In this document: positions 1 through 7,905 of the stretch, piece after piece
Layout: each line of letters opens with the position of its first letter
How positions within the stretch are numbered: the first letter of the stretch is position 1
Source: Acidobacteriota bacterium
GTDB lineage: Bacteria > Acidobacteriota > UBA6911 > JACQSX01
Assembly (NCBI GenBank): GCA_016211105.1
Contig: JACQSX010000005.1
Coordinates: 36,823 to 100,822 of the forward strand
Length of the DNA stretch: 64,000 bases
Reading direction: 5' to 3'
Translations under genes and position numbers: made by a program
Notes under the pieces: model-generated
Database searches by the model: none
Told to the model about the DNA's origin: nothing
The model's input: the letters and a program-made list of their open reading frames with translations, nothing else

Positions 1-627
1 AACCATGGAGCGACGCCGCCCAATGTGGATTCGGTCGCCAACGTATGCGGTACGTGCCATAGTCTAACGGCTGAGATGTTTGCCAAGAGCCCTCACCAAG
101 AAGCCTTCGCGTCAATCGGCCTCGCCCCATGTGTGACTTGCCACGGCAATCACGATGTGATGAAGACCACCGACACCATGGTGGGAACCGACTCGAAGGC
201 AGTGTGTGTGAACTGTCACGACTCCGACTCGGAGGGATATAAGAAGGCGGCACAGATTCGGGCATCGCTGGACAGGCTGCGAGAAGAGGTGCAGCGCGCG
301 ACGGCAATCCTGGACCGGGCCGAACACGCCGGAATGGAAGTCAGCCAAGCCAAGTTCGAACTCACAGGCGCCACGGACGTGCTTCTTAAAGCGCGAGCGG
401 CGGTTCATCAATTCGATCCCACGGTCGTCAAGACGTTGACAGAGGAGGGAATCCTAGTTGCAAGTCAAGCAAATGCCAAAGGGGTCAAGGCTCTGGAAGA
501 CCTTCGATTCCGGCATCGTGGATTGTGGATTTCCGTTGTAGTCATCCTGGTAGCGATCAGCGGCTTGGTGTTAAAGATTAAGGAGATTGACCGCCGGGGA
601 CCGCGGCGAGGCATTAAAAAACTTTAA
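1..627 (+). CDS. C-terminal part of a membrane-anchored multiheme cytochrome c (5' end outside window)
   Basis: The reading frame is open to base 1, so the gene starts left of the window; the GTG at 25 is only an internal codon. Three CxxCH heme motifs are visible (CGTCH, CVTCH, CVNCH), the first preceded by an HGATPP-type stretch common in class III/DmsE-like cytochromes. A charged helical region of about 100 residues follows, probably coiled coil. One membrane helix (LWISVVVILVAISGLVLKI) and a basic tail (RRGPRRG) close the protein. The hemes therefore lie in the periplasm and the short tail in the cytoplasm. It is probably an electron carrier between inner-membrane quinone enzymes and other periplasmic cytochromes. 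The total heme number cannot be known from this fragment. Confidence 0.8.
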   Translation, partial: NHGATPPNVDSVANVCGTCHSLTAEMFAKSPHQEAFASIGLAPCVTCHGNHDVMKTTDTMVGTDSKAVCVNCHDSDSEGYKKAAQIRASLDRLREEVQRATAILDRAEHAGMEVSQAKFELTGATDVLLKARAAVHQFDPTVVKTLTEEGILVASQANAKGVKALEDLRFRHRGLWISVVVILVAISGLVLKIKEIDRRGPRRGIKKL

Positions 628-716
628 TGATGACTTTTTAATCTGCAGTTAATTTGTACTTAATGTTGGTGAGCCATGCTTGCGATGCGTTCAATCAGTG
701 AAAGGAGGATAACACG

Positions 717-1052
717 ATGACACGCAAAGTAATTGCATTGGTTGGGATCCTGGTTCTTAGCTCGTTCGTAGGCTTGGCGGCCCAAAAGTACGGCGGGAAA
801 GCTACTGCTAAAGGTGCAACCCACACCTTCAGCGGAAAGGTTACCGCATGGAGCGCCGATTCGTTTACCGTCGAGTCGAGCGGAGCCGTTCCGGAGTCGA
901 AGACTTTCCAGATCGGCGCCGGGATGGTGAAGACCGGAACGCCGCAAGTGGGCTCGGAGGTCACGGTAAAGTACACCGAGATGGGTGGAGCCATGCAGGC
1001 GAAGTCCGTGAAGGTGGTCAAAGCTAAGACCGCGAAAATGAAAAAGACCTAG
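717..1052 (+). CDS. Small secreted protein, OB-fold-like (DUF5666-like)
   Basis: This 111-residue protein has a classic signal peptide (MTRKVIALVGILVLSSFVGLAA). A short beta-rich domain follows with the pattern THTFSGKVTAWSADSFTV and later VGSEVTVKYTE, then a Lys-rich tail ending KAKTAKMKKT. A very strong ribosome site (AAAGGAGG) lies 8-9 bases before the ATG. The sequence resembles small secreted proteins of the DUF5666/OB-fold type; no catalytic motif is visible. It stands alone between the cytochrome and the two-component pair and is followed by a strong hairpin. The function is unknown. Confidence 0.75.
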   Translation: MTRKVIALVGILVLSSFVGLAAQKYGGKATAKGATHTFSGKVTAWSADSFTVESSGAVPESKTFQIGAGMVKTGTPQVGSEVTVKYTEMGGAMQAKSVKVVKAKTAKMKKT

Positions 1053-1062
1053 ATCCCTACCG

Positions 1063-1092
1063 GGCAGGTGGAGACTGGAGTCTCCGCCTGCC
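1063..1092 (+). terminator. Strong hairpin after the small secreted protein
   Basis: Arms at 1063-1076 and 1079-1092 form a 14-bp stem with one G-U pair, closed through a tight GG turn. It starts 11 bases after the stop codon at 1052. The T-run that follows is weak, so it may act as a terminator or as an mRNA-stabilising hairpin. Confidence 0.55.
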
Positions 1093-1156
1093 AACTCTTC
1101 CCGTCCCACACGGCGGCCTTTCCTTTCTTGACGAAATTTGCCACTCTGTTACTTCC

Positions 1157-1831
1157 ATGAGGGTGTTAGTTGTTGAAGACGAATACAAGGTGGCCAGCTT
1201 CCTCCAAAAGGGACTGCAGCAGGAAGGTTACACGGTTGACACAGCGTCGGATGGAGTCAAGGCGATCGAGTTGGCCGAAGCAGGCGACTGCGATCTGATC
1301 GTGCTGGATGTGATGATGCCGAAGCTGGACGGCTTTGAGGTGGTCCGGCGGCTGCGGGCAAGAAAGAATACCTGTCCGATTCTGTTGCTGACGGCGCGCG
1401 ACCGAACGGAAGACAAGGTAACGGGTTTGGACCTGGGAGCCGATGACTACCTGGTCAAGCCATTTCAATTCGCCGAACTGCTGGCGCGCATCCGCGCGCT
1501 ATTGCGCCGCGCCACACCAGCCACGGAGCCCATCCTGTCGCTGGCGGATCTGGAGCTGGATCCGGCGACGCACGCCGTGAAGCGCAGGGGGAGAAAGATC
1601 GATCTAAGCAACAAGGAATATGCTTTGCTCGAGTATTTGTTGCGCAACAAAGAACACGCGGTCACCCGCAACATGATTCTGCAGCACGTCTGGGATATGG
1701 CCTTTGACAGCTTTACGAACATTGTGGACGTCTACATCAATTCCTTGCGCAACAAAATCGACAAAGGATTCGATGAGAAGCTGATTCATACGATCCGAGG
1801 GGTCGGCTATACGCTCAAAAGAGAGCCGTGA
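1157..1831 (+). CDS. OmpR/CusR-type response regulator
   Basis: The protein has 224 residues with an N-terminal receiver domain: acidic pocket E8/D9, phosphoacceptor D51 in VLDVMMP, T79 and K101 in LVKPF. A C-terminal winged-helix Trans_reg_C domain carries the ending IHTIRGVGYTLKREP. This is the domain order and length of the OmpR/CusR/CopR family. The stop overlaps the GTG of the following sensor kinase (GTGA), so the two are translationally coupled. Similar pairs usually answer metal or envelope stress; the ligand here is not visible. Confidence 0.93.
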   Translation: MRVLVVEDEYKVASFLQKGLQQEGYTVDTASDGVKAIELAEAGDCDLIVLDVMMPKLDGFEVVRRLRARKNTCPILLLTARDRTEDKVTGLDLGADDYLVKPFQFAELLARIRALLRRATPATEPILSLADLELDPATHAVKRRGRKIDLSNKEYALLEYLLRNKEHAVTRNMILQHVWDMAFDSFTNIVDVYINSLRNKIDKGFDEKLIHTIRGVGYTLKREP

Positions 1832-3231
1832 ACCTCCGTAGCCTGTGTTTCAAATTGGCGCTCTACTACGGCCTGACGGCCGGGGCGGTGTTTGGCGCCA
1901 GCGGCTATTTCGCCTATCAGCTCATATCCTCCCAGTTTCAGCGGCACTTCGACCAGCAATTGGAGGCCAAGGCGTCGCTGCTGAAAAGGAGCATCCGCTT
2001 CCAGGGAGAGAAGCCGGTCTTTGAAATCGAGGGCGGCCGCGAGTCCCAGTATGCCTTCAGTACTGTCTCTCGCTACGTGATGATCACAGACCATGCCGGG
2101 GAAGTGTTGTACCAGACCGACGAACTGCTGCTGCTGGAACCAACGTTCAAGAGGGGACCTATGCGCGCAGCCGGGGGACAGGAGGCGCGCTTTGCCACTC
2201 TTCCCACAGAGTTGAAAGAGACGGTCCGGTTCGTGCAGCTTCCATTACAGGATCCCCACGGCCACAGCTATTTGATCCATGTAGGCGCTCCGTTTACTCA
2301 AGTCGAACAGTACCAGCGGCAGTTGCTTTGGGGTCTGGTGGGGTTGGTGATGGTCCTCTTCGCTCTCTCGGTCGCGGGCGGCTGGTTCCTGGCCAAGCGC
2401 TCGCTGCAGCCCGTAGATGAGATGGCGCGCCTGGCCCGCCAACTGGGAGGCAACAACCTGTCGGCTAGGCTGGCGGTGCCTCCGACTCGAGATGAAATCA
2501 GCACGTTGGCGGAGACGTTCAACGAGATGATCTCACGCCTTCAGGAACAGTTCGAGCGCGTTAAACAATTCAACGCCGATGTTTCCCACGAGCTGCGCAC
2601 ACCTCTGACCGTTATGCAGGGAGAAAATGAAGTGGCGTTGCGTTCTCGCCTGAGTGAAGAGGAGTACCGGACGGTGCTCATCTCCAATTTGGAAGAGCTG
2701 GAACGGATGAACCGGATTGTCAGTGATCTGCTGATATTGGCCCGCGCTGACGCCGGCGACCTGGAGATCCAGCGCACGCCGATTGACCTGAGCGCGACTG
2801 CCGCGGATGTGTGCGAGCAGTTCCGACCACTGGCGGAGCAGTCCGGCAAGAACTTGAAATGCCACGCCGCTGGTTGCGCTACGATTCTGGGTGACGCGGC
2901 GCAGTTGCGGCGCCTGGTAGTCAACCTGGTGGACAATGCCTTGAAATGCACGCCGGGCGGAGGAACGATTGAAGTGCGCACCCAGGTGGAAGGGGCAACC
3001 GTGCTCCTGTCTGTCGTCGACAGCGGAGTAGGAATTTCTGAAGCCGAGCAGGAAAAGATATTTGAGCGCTTCTACCGTGGTTCTCGTCAGCCTGACAAGC
3101 TCCGCAGCGCAGGCTTGGGACTAAGTATCGTACGGCAGATCGTGCATTCGCACGGAGGGCAAATCACAGTGAAGAGCCAGCCCGGAGCCGGCACTGCTTT
3201 TGAGGTAACAATTCCGGAACGACGCTCCTAG
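1828..3231 (+). CDS. Heavy-metal-type sensor histidine kinase
   Basis: This 467-residue inner-membrane kinase is partner to the preceding regulator, with which it shares a GTGA overlap. Membrane helices lie at about residues 8-32 and 167-188 and flank a periplasmic sensor of about 135 residues. Then come a HAMP linker (RSLQPVDEMARLARQL), a HisKA box with H254 in DVSHELRTPL and a HATPase domain with N box (NLVDNALKC), G1 (DSGVGIS) and G2 (GLGLSIV). The layout matches the CusS/heavy-metal sensor kinase group. The sensor has no obvious metal-binding cluster of Cys or His, so the signal stays open. Confidence 0.92.
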   Translation: MNLRSLCFKLALYYGLTAGAVFGASGYFAYQLISSQFQRHFDQQLEAKASLLKRSIRFQGEKPVFEIEGGRESQYAFSTVSRYVMITDHAGEVLYQTDELLLLEPTFKRGPMRAAGGQEARFATLPTELKETVRFVQLPLQDPHGHSYLIHVGAPFTQVEQYQRQLLWGLVGLVMVLFALSVAGGWFLAKRSLQPVDEMARLARQLGGNNLSARLAVPPTRDEISTLAETFNEMISRLQEQFERVKQFNADVSHELRTPLTVMQGENEVALRSRLSEEEYRTVLISNLEELERMNRIVSDLLILARADAGDLEIQRTPIDLSATAADVCEQFRPLAEQSGKNLKCHAAGCATILGDAAQLRRLVVNLVDNALKCTPGGGTIEVRTQVEGATVLLSVVDSGVGISEAEQEKIFERFYRGSRQPDKLRSAGLGLSIVRQIVHSHGGQITVKSQPGAGTAFEVTIPERRS

Positions 3232-3249
3232 TTTACGTGTAGCTGCGCT

Positions 3250-4155
3250 TCATTTCGCTCTGCGGTCTGGCCCGCGAGAGTCGCCAGGCGTCTCAGTGCG
3301 GCCCGGAGGAGTGCGGCGGAGCGGAACGTAGAGAACGGATGGCCTCCCTGCACCAGCTTGGGGATATAGATCCATAAGCTGATAGATGATCTGGGGCATA
3401 TCTGTCGACACTGGTATCCCAAGCTGACGAGCAGCATGGACTGTGATGGGAAAGTCATGGGTCCAACGACCTTCGCTCAGGGCTAGGGCCAGGTCTGCTG
3501 CCTTTTCTTTTGGCAAGTGTTTGAGCAGCACCTCGGCAACGAAGGCCGCAACCTGAAGGCGTGCCTTCGCTGCGATATCCGCCAGAACCAACATTTCATC
3601 GCTAATTTGGGCGTGAGGCTTCACATCCAGAAGTTTCACAATGGATGCTGCTGGCAGGTCACCGATCTGTGGATCGACCGGTCCAAGCACAGCGTTGGGA
3701 TCCATCACGATCTCGTCCGCGGTGAGCGCAATCAATGTCCCGCCACTCATCGCGTAATGCGGGACAAACACCGTTACTTTCCCCTTGTGTTCAACCAAGG
3801 CATGCGCAATCTGCTCGGCAGCAAGGACAAGCCCACCGGGAGTATGCAGGATCAGATCAATAGGCTGTTCGGGCGGAGTGAGGCGGATGGCGCGCAGCAC
3901 GGCCTCTGAATCTTCGATATCAATGGCTCTGCTCACAGGTACGCCGAGGAAGCTGATAGTATCCTGCCGGTGAATCATCGCGATCACGCGGGACTTTCGT
4001 TGTTGCTGAAAGCGGTCCAGGACGCTAGCTCGAGCTGCGTCAATCCGATTCGGTTCCCATATCTGCTGGAGGAGGAGCAGGGCCAGGATCAGCCAGAATA
4101 ACACTTTAATGATGCGCCAGATACGACCCCCCCACGATCGAGCTTCGGTTATCAC
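3250..4155 (-). CDS. Membrane-anchored serine protease of the SDH/SppA-like (ClpP-fold) family
   Basis: This 301-residue protein has one N-terminal membrane helix (residues about 15-33). A ClpP/crotonase-fold domain like the serine dehydrogenase proteinase family (PF01972) follows. The probable nucleophile is S137 in HYAMSGGT, and the HTPGGLV oxyanion-loop motif lies 30 residues earlier. Proteins of this family degrade membrane or periplasmic proteins in quality control. The start is a GTG with GGGGGTGA just upstream. It converges with the kinase gene, whose stop is 18 bases away. The C-terminus is Pro/Arg rich and probably disordered. The substrate cannot be told from sequence. Confidence 0.8.
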   Translation of the reverse strand: MITEARSWGGRIWRIIKVLFWLILALLLLQQIWEPNRIDAARASVLDRFQQQRKSRVIAMIHRQDTISFLGVPVSRAIDIEDSEAVLRAIRLTPPEQPIDLILHTPGGLVLAAEQIAHALVEHKGKVTVFVPHYAMSGGTLIALTADEIVMDPNAVLGPVDPQIGDLPAASIVKLLDVKPHAQISDEMLVLADIAAKARLQVAAFVAEVLLKHLPKEKAADLALALSEGRWTHDFPITVHAARQLGIPVSTDMPQIIYQLMDLYPQAGAGRPSVLYVPLRRTPPGRTETPGDSRGPDRRAK

Positions 4156-4293
4156 AGTTCACCCCCTTCAAATGGGAATTTCGATTGTCGATTATCGAAT
4201 CGCAGCGGCATTAGCAAGTTTCAACATCCAACGTTGAAAATCAAACATTCGGTGATATTCCACACTCGAAATCTGCCATTTCACATTTTGGTA

Positions 4294-5325
4294 TCATTCC
4301 ACCTGCTGTCCCTGTTTGTCGCGGATCATTATTTTGTTTATCCCATCTCGAATTGTGTATAGTGTCGTTCCGCTAAGACTGAGGGCAAGAAAGCCTATCG
4401 CCCACAGGGGCGCAGTCAACAACACAAAAACGACCACGGAAAAGCCGGTGGCCAGATGCTTTTCGACTCCAAAAAGCGTGAGCCCCACGACACAGAAGAA
4501 TTGATAAGTTCCTATGTTTCCCGGAGCGTTGGGAATAGCGGTCCCAAGATGAACGATCAGGAAAACGACGACGCCCGCCCACAACGATAATGGCAAGCCA
4601 TAGGCCCACATGGCCAACCAAAAAGCGAGACACTGAAAGACAAGCAAGAGTAGAGAAACAGCAAAGGCCGTATACAGAAGACGCGACATGCCAATTTGCT
4701 GCAGACCGCGCGCAAGGCGACCAATCAGTGACGACATGAAGCCGGACTCCTCCTGCATTGCCCCAATTGCGGGGGCATGTTCTAACAGCGCTTGCCGGCT
4801 ACGCAGGACAGCGTAGAGGAACAGCCCGGCGCCGATCAAGACGATTACTCCTAGTATGTCCCCAGCTTTGAGAAGGTCTTTCGGCAACGGGAAGAAAATG
4901 GCCATCAGTCCGATGGCTAATGCCAACCAAACACCATCCAATAGGCGCTCCACAACCATGGAGGGAATGATGAATGAAAACTGGATGGGGACCCAGCGGG
5001 AAACCAGGTAAGCGCGGGCCAATTCGCCAAGTCGCATGGGCAAAACTTCGCTGGCGAAAAGGCCGACATAAATGGCTTGTGTGAGTCGCGACAGGGTCAA
5101 GGAACCAATCGGCTGTAAAAGAAGCTGCCAACGCAAACCTTGGCAGACATAACTGACGATATCCAAGACAATAGCTAGCGCCGCCCATCCCCAATGGATG
5201 TTGGTCATTCCTTGCAGAAGTTTTGATATTTGAATGTCGTGAAAAACCCACGCCAAGCACGCCGCGGCTAAGAGGTACCCAAACATTGTCTTGATGAGCC
5301 TGGGGAAAAGTCCGCCAGTTCGCAT
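4294..5325 (-). CDS. Lysylphosphatidylglycerol synthase TM-region protein (flippase-like, UPF0104)
   Basis: This 343-residue integral membrane protein has about eight hydrophobic helices and the LPG_synthase_TM (PF03706) pattern, including RLGELARAYLVSR, SMVVERLLDG and GTAIPNAPGNIGTYQFF. In MprF enzymes this module moves aminoacylated phosphatidylglycerol across the membrane. The ATG at 5325 is chosen because AAGGGG lies 8 bases before it; a TTG at 5340 would overlap the previous stop as TTGA. It is the last gene of a three-gene operon with an AcvB/VirJ-like hydrolase and the MprF catalytic domain, so it probably works on aminoacyl lipids. Stand-alone members of this family also occur in other lipid and hopanoid pathways. 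Confidence 0.82.
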   Translation of the reverse strand: MRTGGLFPRLIKTMFGYLLAAACLAWVFHDIQISKLLQGMTNIHWGWAALAIVLDIVSYVCQGLRWQLLLQPIGSLTLSRLTQAIYVGLFASEVLPMRLGELARAYLVSRWVPIQFSFIIPSMVVERLLDGVWLALAIGLMAIFFPLPKDLLKAGDILGVIVLIGAGLFLYAVLRSRQALLEHAPAIGAMQEESGFMSSLIGRLARGLQQIGMSRLLYTAFAVSLLLLVFQCLAFWLAMWAYGLPLSLWAGVVVFLIVHLGTAIPNAPGNIGTYQFFCVVGLTLFGVEKHLATGFSVVVFVLLTAPLWAIGFLALSLSGTTLYTIRDGINKIMIRDKQGQQVE

Positions 5326-5336
5326 TCGTCGCCCCT

Positions 5337-6122
5337 TCAACGCTCTGCCTTATTTATCCATTGCAATGCTTCGCGCAGAGTACGGAAGAATTCGTCCCTG
5401 TTGCCGTCATAACGATGGTTACGCGCCTGAATTAAAGAAAAACGTTTGGGTTCGTGCGCCGCGGAAAACAGATGCCTTGCAGTTTCCACTGCAACGTAGT
5501 CGTCCTGGCTTGACTGGATCATAAACAACGGCAGCGGAGCGACTTTGGGTAAAAATGGGAGGCTCAAAAACGTCGGCTCGGCCGGATCCTTTCCGGTGAT
5601 GTACGTAAGGGCATCCGACCATCGCCATCCGAGAACGGACGATTCTCCTAATCCCAGGGTTATCAGCCCAAAGAATGTTTTCTTATTCTCATCTGAAGCC
5701 GCCGCCAGCAGGCAGAGACCTGCGCCCTCTGACCAGCCGATAAGAGTTACCCGCTCTGTGGACCCCTGAGTCATCCACCCAGCGATTTGGCGAAAGTCAC
5801 TCATGACGTCAGTTTCCTTCAATGTAGTCTTTCCGGTGAAGCTTTCCAGGTACCGCTTGGTGTCCAGCCCGTATACGTCATATCCCCAGGAGGCTGTAGT
5901 GGTGGCGACAGTAACGGCAAATCCAAACCATCCTCCATCTCCCGGAGCGAATAAGATTTTGCGATCCAGGCGCTGTAATGCCGACTCAGCAGGGTAAAAA
6001 TAAATGTCCTGGCGCTGGGCGCGGATGATTGGTGAATTCTTCCCCGCTACCGGGCTCTGCGCAAAAAGCGAAACGGGTAGGAGCAGCGTCAAGGCCAGCG
6101 TCGAAAAGCAGTGGCGATGCAT
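5337..6122 (-). CDS. AcvB/VirJ-like periplasmic serine hydrolase
   Basis: The 261-residue precursor has a signal peptide (MHRHCFSTLALTLLLPVSLF, cleaved near AQS). An alpha/beta-hydrolase domain of the VirJ family follows with nucleophile S131 in GWSEGAG, an acid at D207 or D208 and H236 in RNHRYDG. The ATG at 6122 is preferred over the longer frame because GAGGAAAGA precedes it and a signal peptide then starts at residue 1. In Agrobacterium, AcvB hydrolyses lysyl-phosphatidylglycerol and is encoded with the synthase LpiA. Here the gene lies between an MprF-type synthase and a flippase-like protein, which supports the same role. Confidence 0.8.
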   Translation of the reverse strand: MHRHCFSTLALTLLLPVSLFAQSPVAGKNSPIIRAQRQDIYFYPAESALQRLDRKILFAPGDGGWFGFAVTVATTTASWGYDVYGLDTKRYLESFTGKTTLKETDVMSDFRQIAGWMTQGSTERVTLIGWSEGAGLCLLAAASDENKKTFFGLITLGLGESSVLGWRWSDALTYITGKDPAEPTFLSLPFLPKVAPLPLFMIQSSQDDYVAVETARHLFSAAHEPKRFSLIQARNHRYDGNRDEFFRTLREALQWINKAER

Positions 6123-6136
6123 TCTTTCCTCGTAGG

Positions 6137-7768
6137 CTAAAATCCCGCCACTTTTCCTAGCGCAATCACAAGCCGAGGCAAGTCCAGGGGATTTCGATAG
6201 ATCAAATATCGAGGCTCCCAGAAAGTGGCAAATTTCGACTTGTATTCCCACAATCCTCTGTAGCTGAAAAGAAAATTCAGGTGCTGGAAAAAATAATGGA
6301 CCGCCCTTTCTTCCTTTGAGGCTTCCTCTTTCTCACGAAACCCGGCCATCGGCGCCATGCCCAAGTTGAAGCGTTCGAACCCTCTCTCTTTATCATGTAT
6401 AAATAGTTTGACAAACAGGTAGTCCATAATCCCGTTGGGGACATCCAGCCGCCGCCGCATGAGATCGACCGTCGCCTCACCCTTGCGATAGGACGGGACG
6501 ATATTTGCAAATGCCAGAATCCTGCTGTCCTTATCTGCAACGGTAAAAAGAGGGGTAGAGCGGATATAGTTTGGCTCGAACATACCCACTGTAAACCTGC
6601 GCTCTCGACGGCCCGGAAGTTGCAACCAGTCATCGGAAACCTCCTTGACCTGCCGCAGGATTTCATCGGAGATGGGCGGTTCAAAATGGAGGATACGAAA
6701 GCCGGACTTGTCCAGCAGATTGATATTGTGACGGATCCTCTTCATCGACTTTCCATCCAGGTTGAATCGCATCAGATCAACGACAGCGTCATCGCCGATT
6801 TTCAGTTTTCTAAAACCGAAACGCCGGTAGATGGGCAAAAAATCGGGAAGGACTTGGTGAAATCCCAGCCCCCAGTCATTCTGTTCGCAATATTCTGAAA
6901 ATCCACGGATGGTCTGCTCCATCTTCTCTTCCGGGCCTACCGGGTCGGCCAACACCACGGCAAAGTTCCCCCCCACACAGTACGCTAGAAAACAATCCCG
7001 TGACGGCGAAAAAAAGTAGGATTTGTCCAACCGAAGCTTGAAGTAATCAAGCGAAGACCGTCCGTATTTGGCGAGGATATTTGCCGCTAGGGCGCGTTCC
7101 CGCGGAAGCGTCCGGAATCGGTAGATGACCGGCCGGTACAGCGCGAAGATGGAGTAGCCGACCGCAGTGACGGTCATTAGGTACAGAGAATTGACAAACC
7201 AGCGAGCGTAGCGGGTGTGCGGGACAACTTGCGGATCGCCCACCAAGGAGAAGAACAACAACGCTCGATGGACAGAATCCTCGAAGGAGAAATCTATGCC
7301 AAACTCTCTTCGATCCAGAAGCCAGAATCCTGCTACCCCGTAGCCAAATGCTACCAGCACCGCCAGGCTAAATCGGACTAACGCCCAGCGCAAGTCAGGG
7401 ACACTACTGCAGACGGTGAAATGCCTCCGCGACGCCAGCAAGATCGCTACGAGCAACAACGAGAAGAGGGCTTCCTCATAGTCGAGTCCCTTCGTCAGGT
7501 GGAAAATGACCGATACGCAGGCCAAAAGGAGCACTCCTTGGAATGCCCGCTTCTTGCGTTTGTAAATGTTGATTGAAGAAACAATCAGCGCGAATCCGCT
7601 CAACAAAGTTAGGAATCGGGAAAGGTGTAGAAACTCGAGAGGAAAGACCTCTCGCAGCAAGGTGGTCCGTTCTGGAAGGGCAGGGAACGTTAGGGAGGAC
7701 AGATTGATCAGCCCACTTCCCAGACTCACCAGGGCGACGATCCAGACCAGAATCGGTCTCTTTTTCAT
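6137..7768 (-). CDS. Phosphatidylglycerol lysyl/aminoacyl-transferase (MprF-type catalytic protein)
   Basis: This 543-residue protein has several N-terminal membrane helices (to about residue 210), corresponding to the second half of the MprF membrane part. A cytoplasmic LPG_synthase_C (DUF2156, PF09924) GNAT-like domain follows, with AANILAKYGRSSLDYFKLR, VVLADPVGP, VDLMRRR and FNLGMAPMAGF. It should transfer an amino acid from tRNA to phosphatidylglycerol and lower the negative charge of the membrane. The ATG at 7768 is used; an in-frame TTG at 7792 is possible and neither has a clear ribosome site. The first half of the classic MprF flippase is missing here and is probably supplied by the separate protein at 4294-5325. 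A near-perfect sigma54 site lies 48 bases upstream. Confidence 0.87.
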   Translation of the reverse strand: MKKRPILVWIVALVSLGSGLINLSSLTFPALPERTTLLREVFPLEFLHLSRFLTLLSGFALIVSSINIYKRKKRAFQGVLLLACVSVIFHLTKGLDYEEALFSLLLVAILLASRRHFTVCSSVPDLRWALVRFSLAVLVAFGYGVAGFWLLDRREFGIDFSFEDSVHRALLFFSLVGDPQVVPHTRYARWFVNSLYLMTVTAVGYSIFALYRPVIYRFRTLPRERALAANILAKYGRSSLDYFKLRLDKSYFFSPSRDCFLAYCVGGNFAVVLADPVGPEEKMEQTIRGFSEYCEQNDWGLGFHQVLPDFLPIYRRFGFRKLKIGDDAVVDLMRFNLDGKSMKRIRHNINLLDKSGFRILHFEPPISDEILRQVKEVSDDWLQLPGRRERRFTVGMFEPNYIRSTPLFTVADKDSRILAFANIVPSYRKGEATVDLMRRRLDVPNGIMDYLFVKLFIHDKERGFERFNLGMAPMAGFREKEEASKEERAVHYFFQHLNFLFSYRGLWEYKSKFATFWEPRYLIYRNPLDLPRLVIALGKVAGF

Positions 7769-7815
7769 AATCTTGGTACGCCGGGCGGGCAAAGCCCGGG
7801 CGGTGATCCCTTACA

Positions 7816-7831
7816 AGCAAGATTGGTGCCA
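7816..7831 (-). promoter_or_regulatory. Sigma54 promoter for the aminoacyl-PG operon
   Basis: On the minus strand this reads TGGCACCAATCTTGCT, an exact match to the -24/-12 consensus TGGCAC-N5-TTGCW. Predicted transcription starts near 7805, just before the synthase gene. Confidence 0.75.
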
Positions 7832-7905
7832 AAAAGAGGAAAGAAGAATTTGAGGTAAACGGATTGGAGCAGGACGTTTGTAAGCGCGTGAGTTTCTCGT
7901 TTGGT

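Noticed and set aside
628..716. Sigma54 site before the small secreted protein
   Set aside because: TGGTGAGCCATGCTTGC has ten instead of eight bases between TGG and TTGC, so the GG-GC spacing is wrong.
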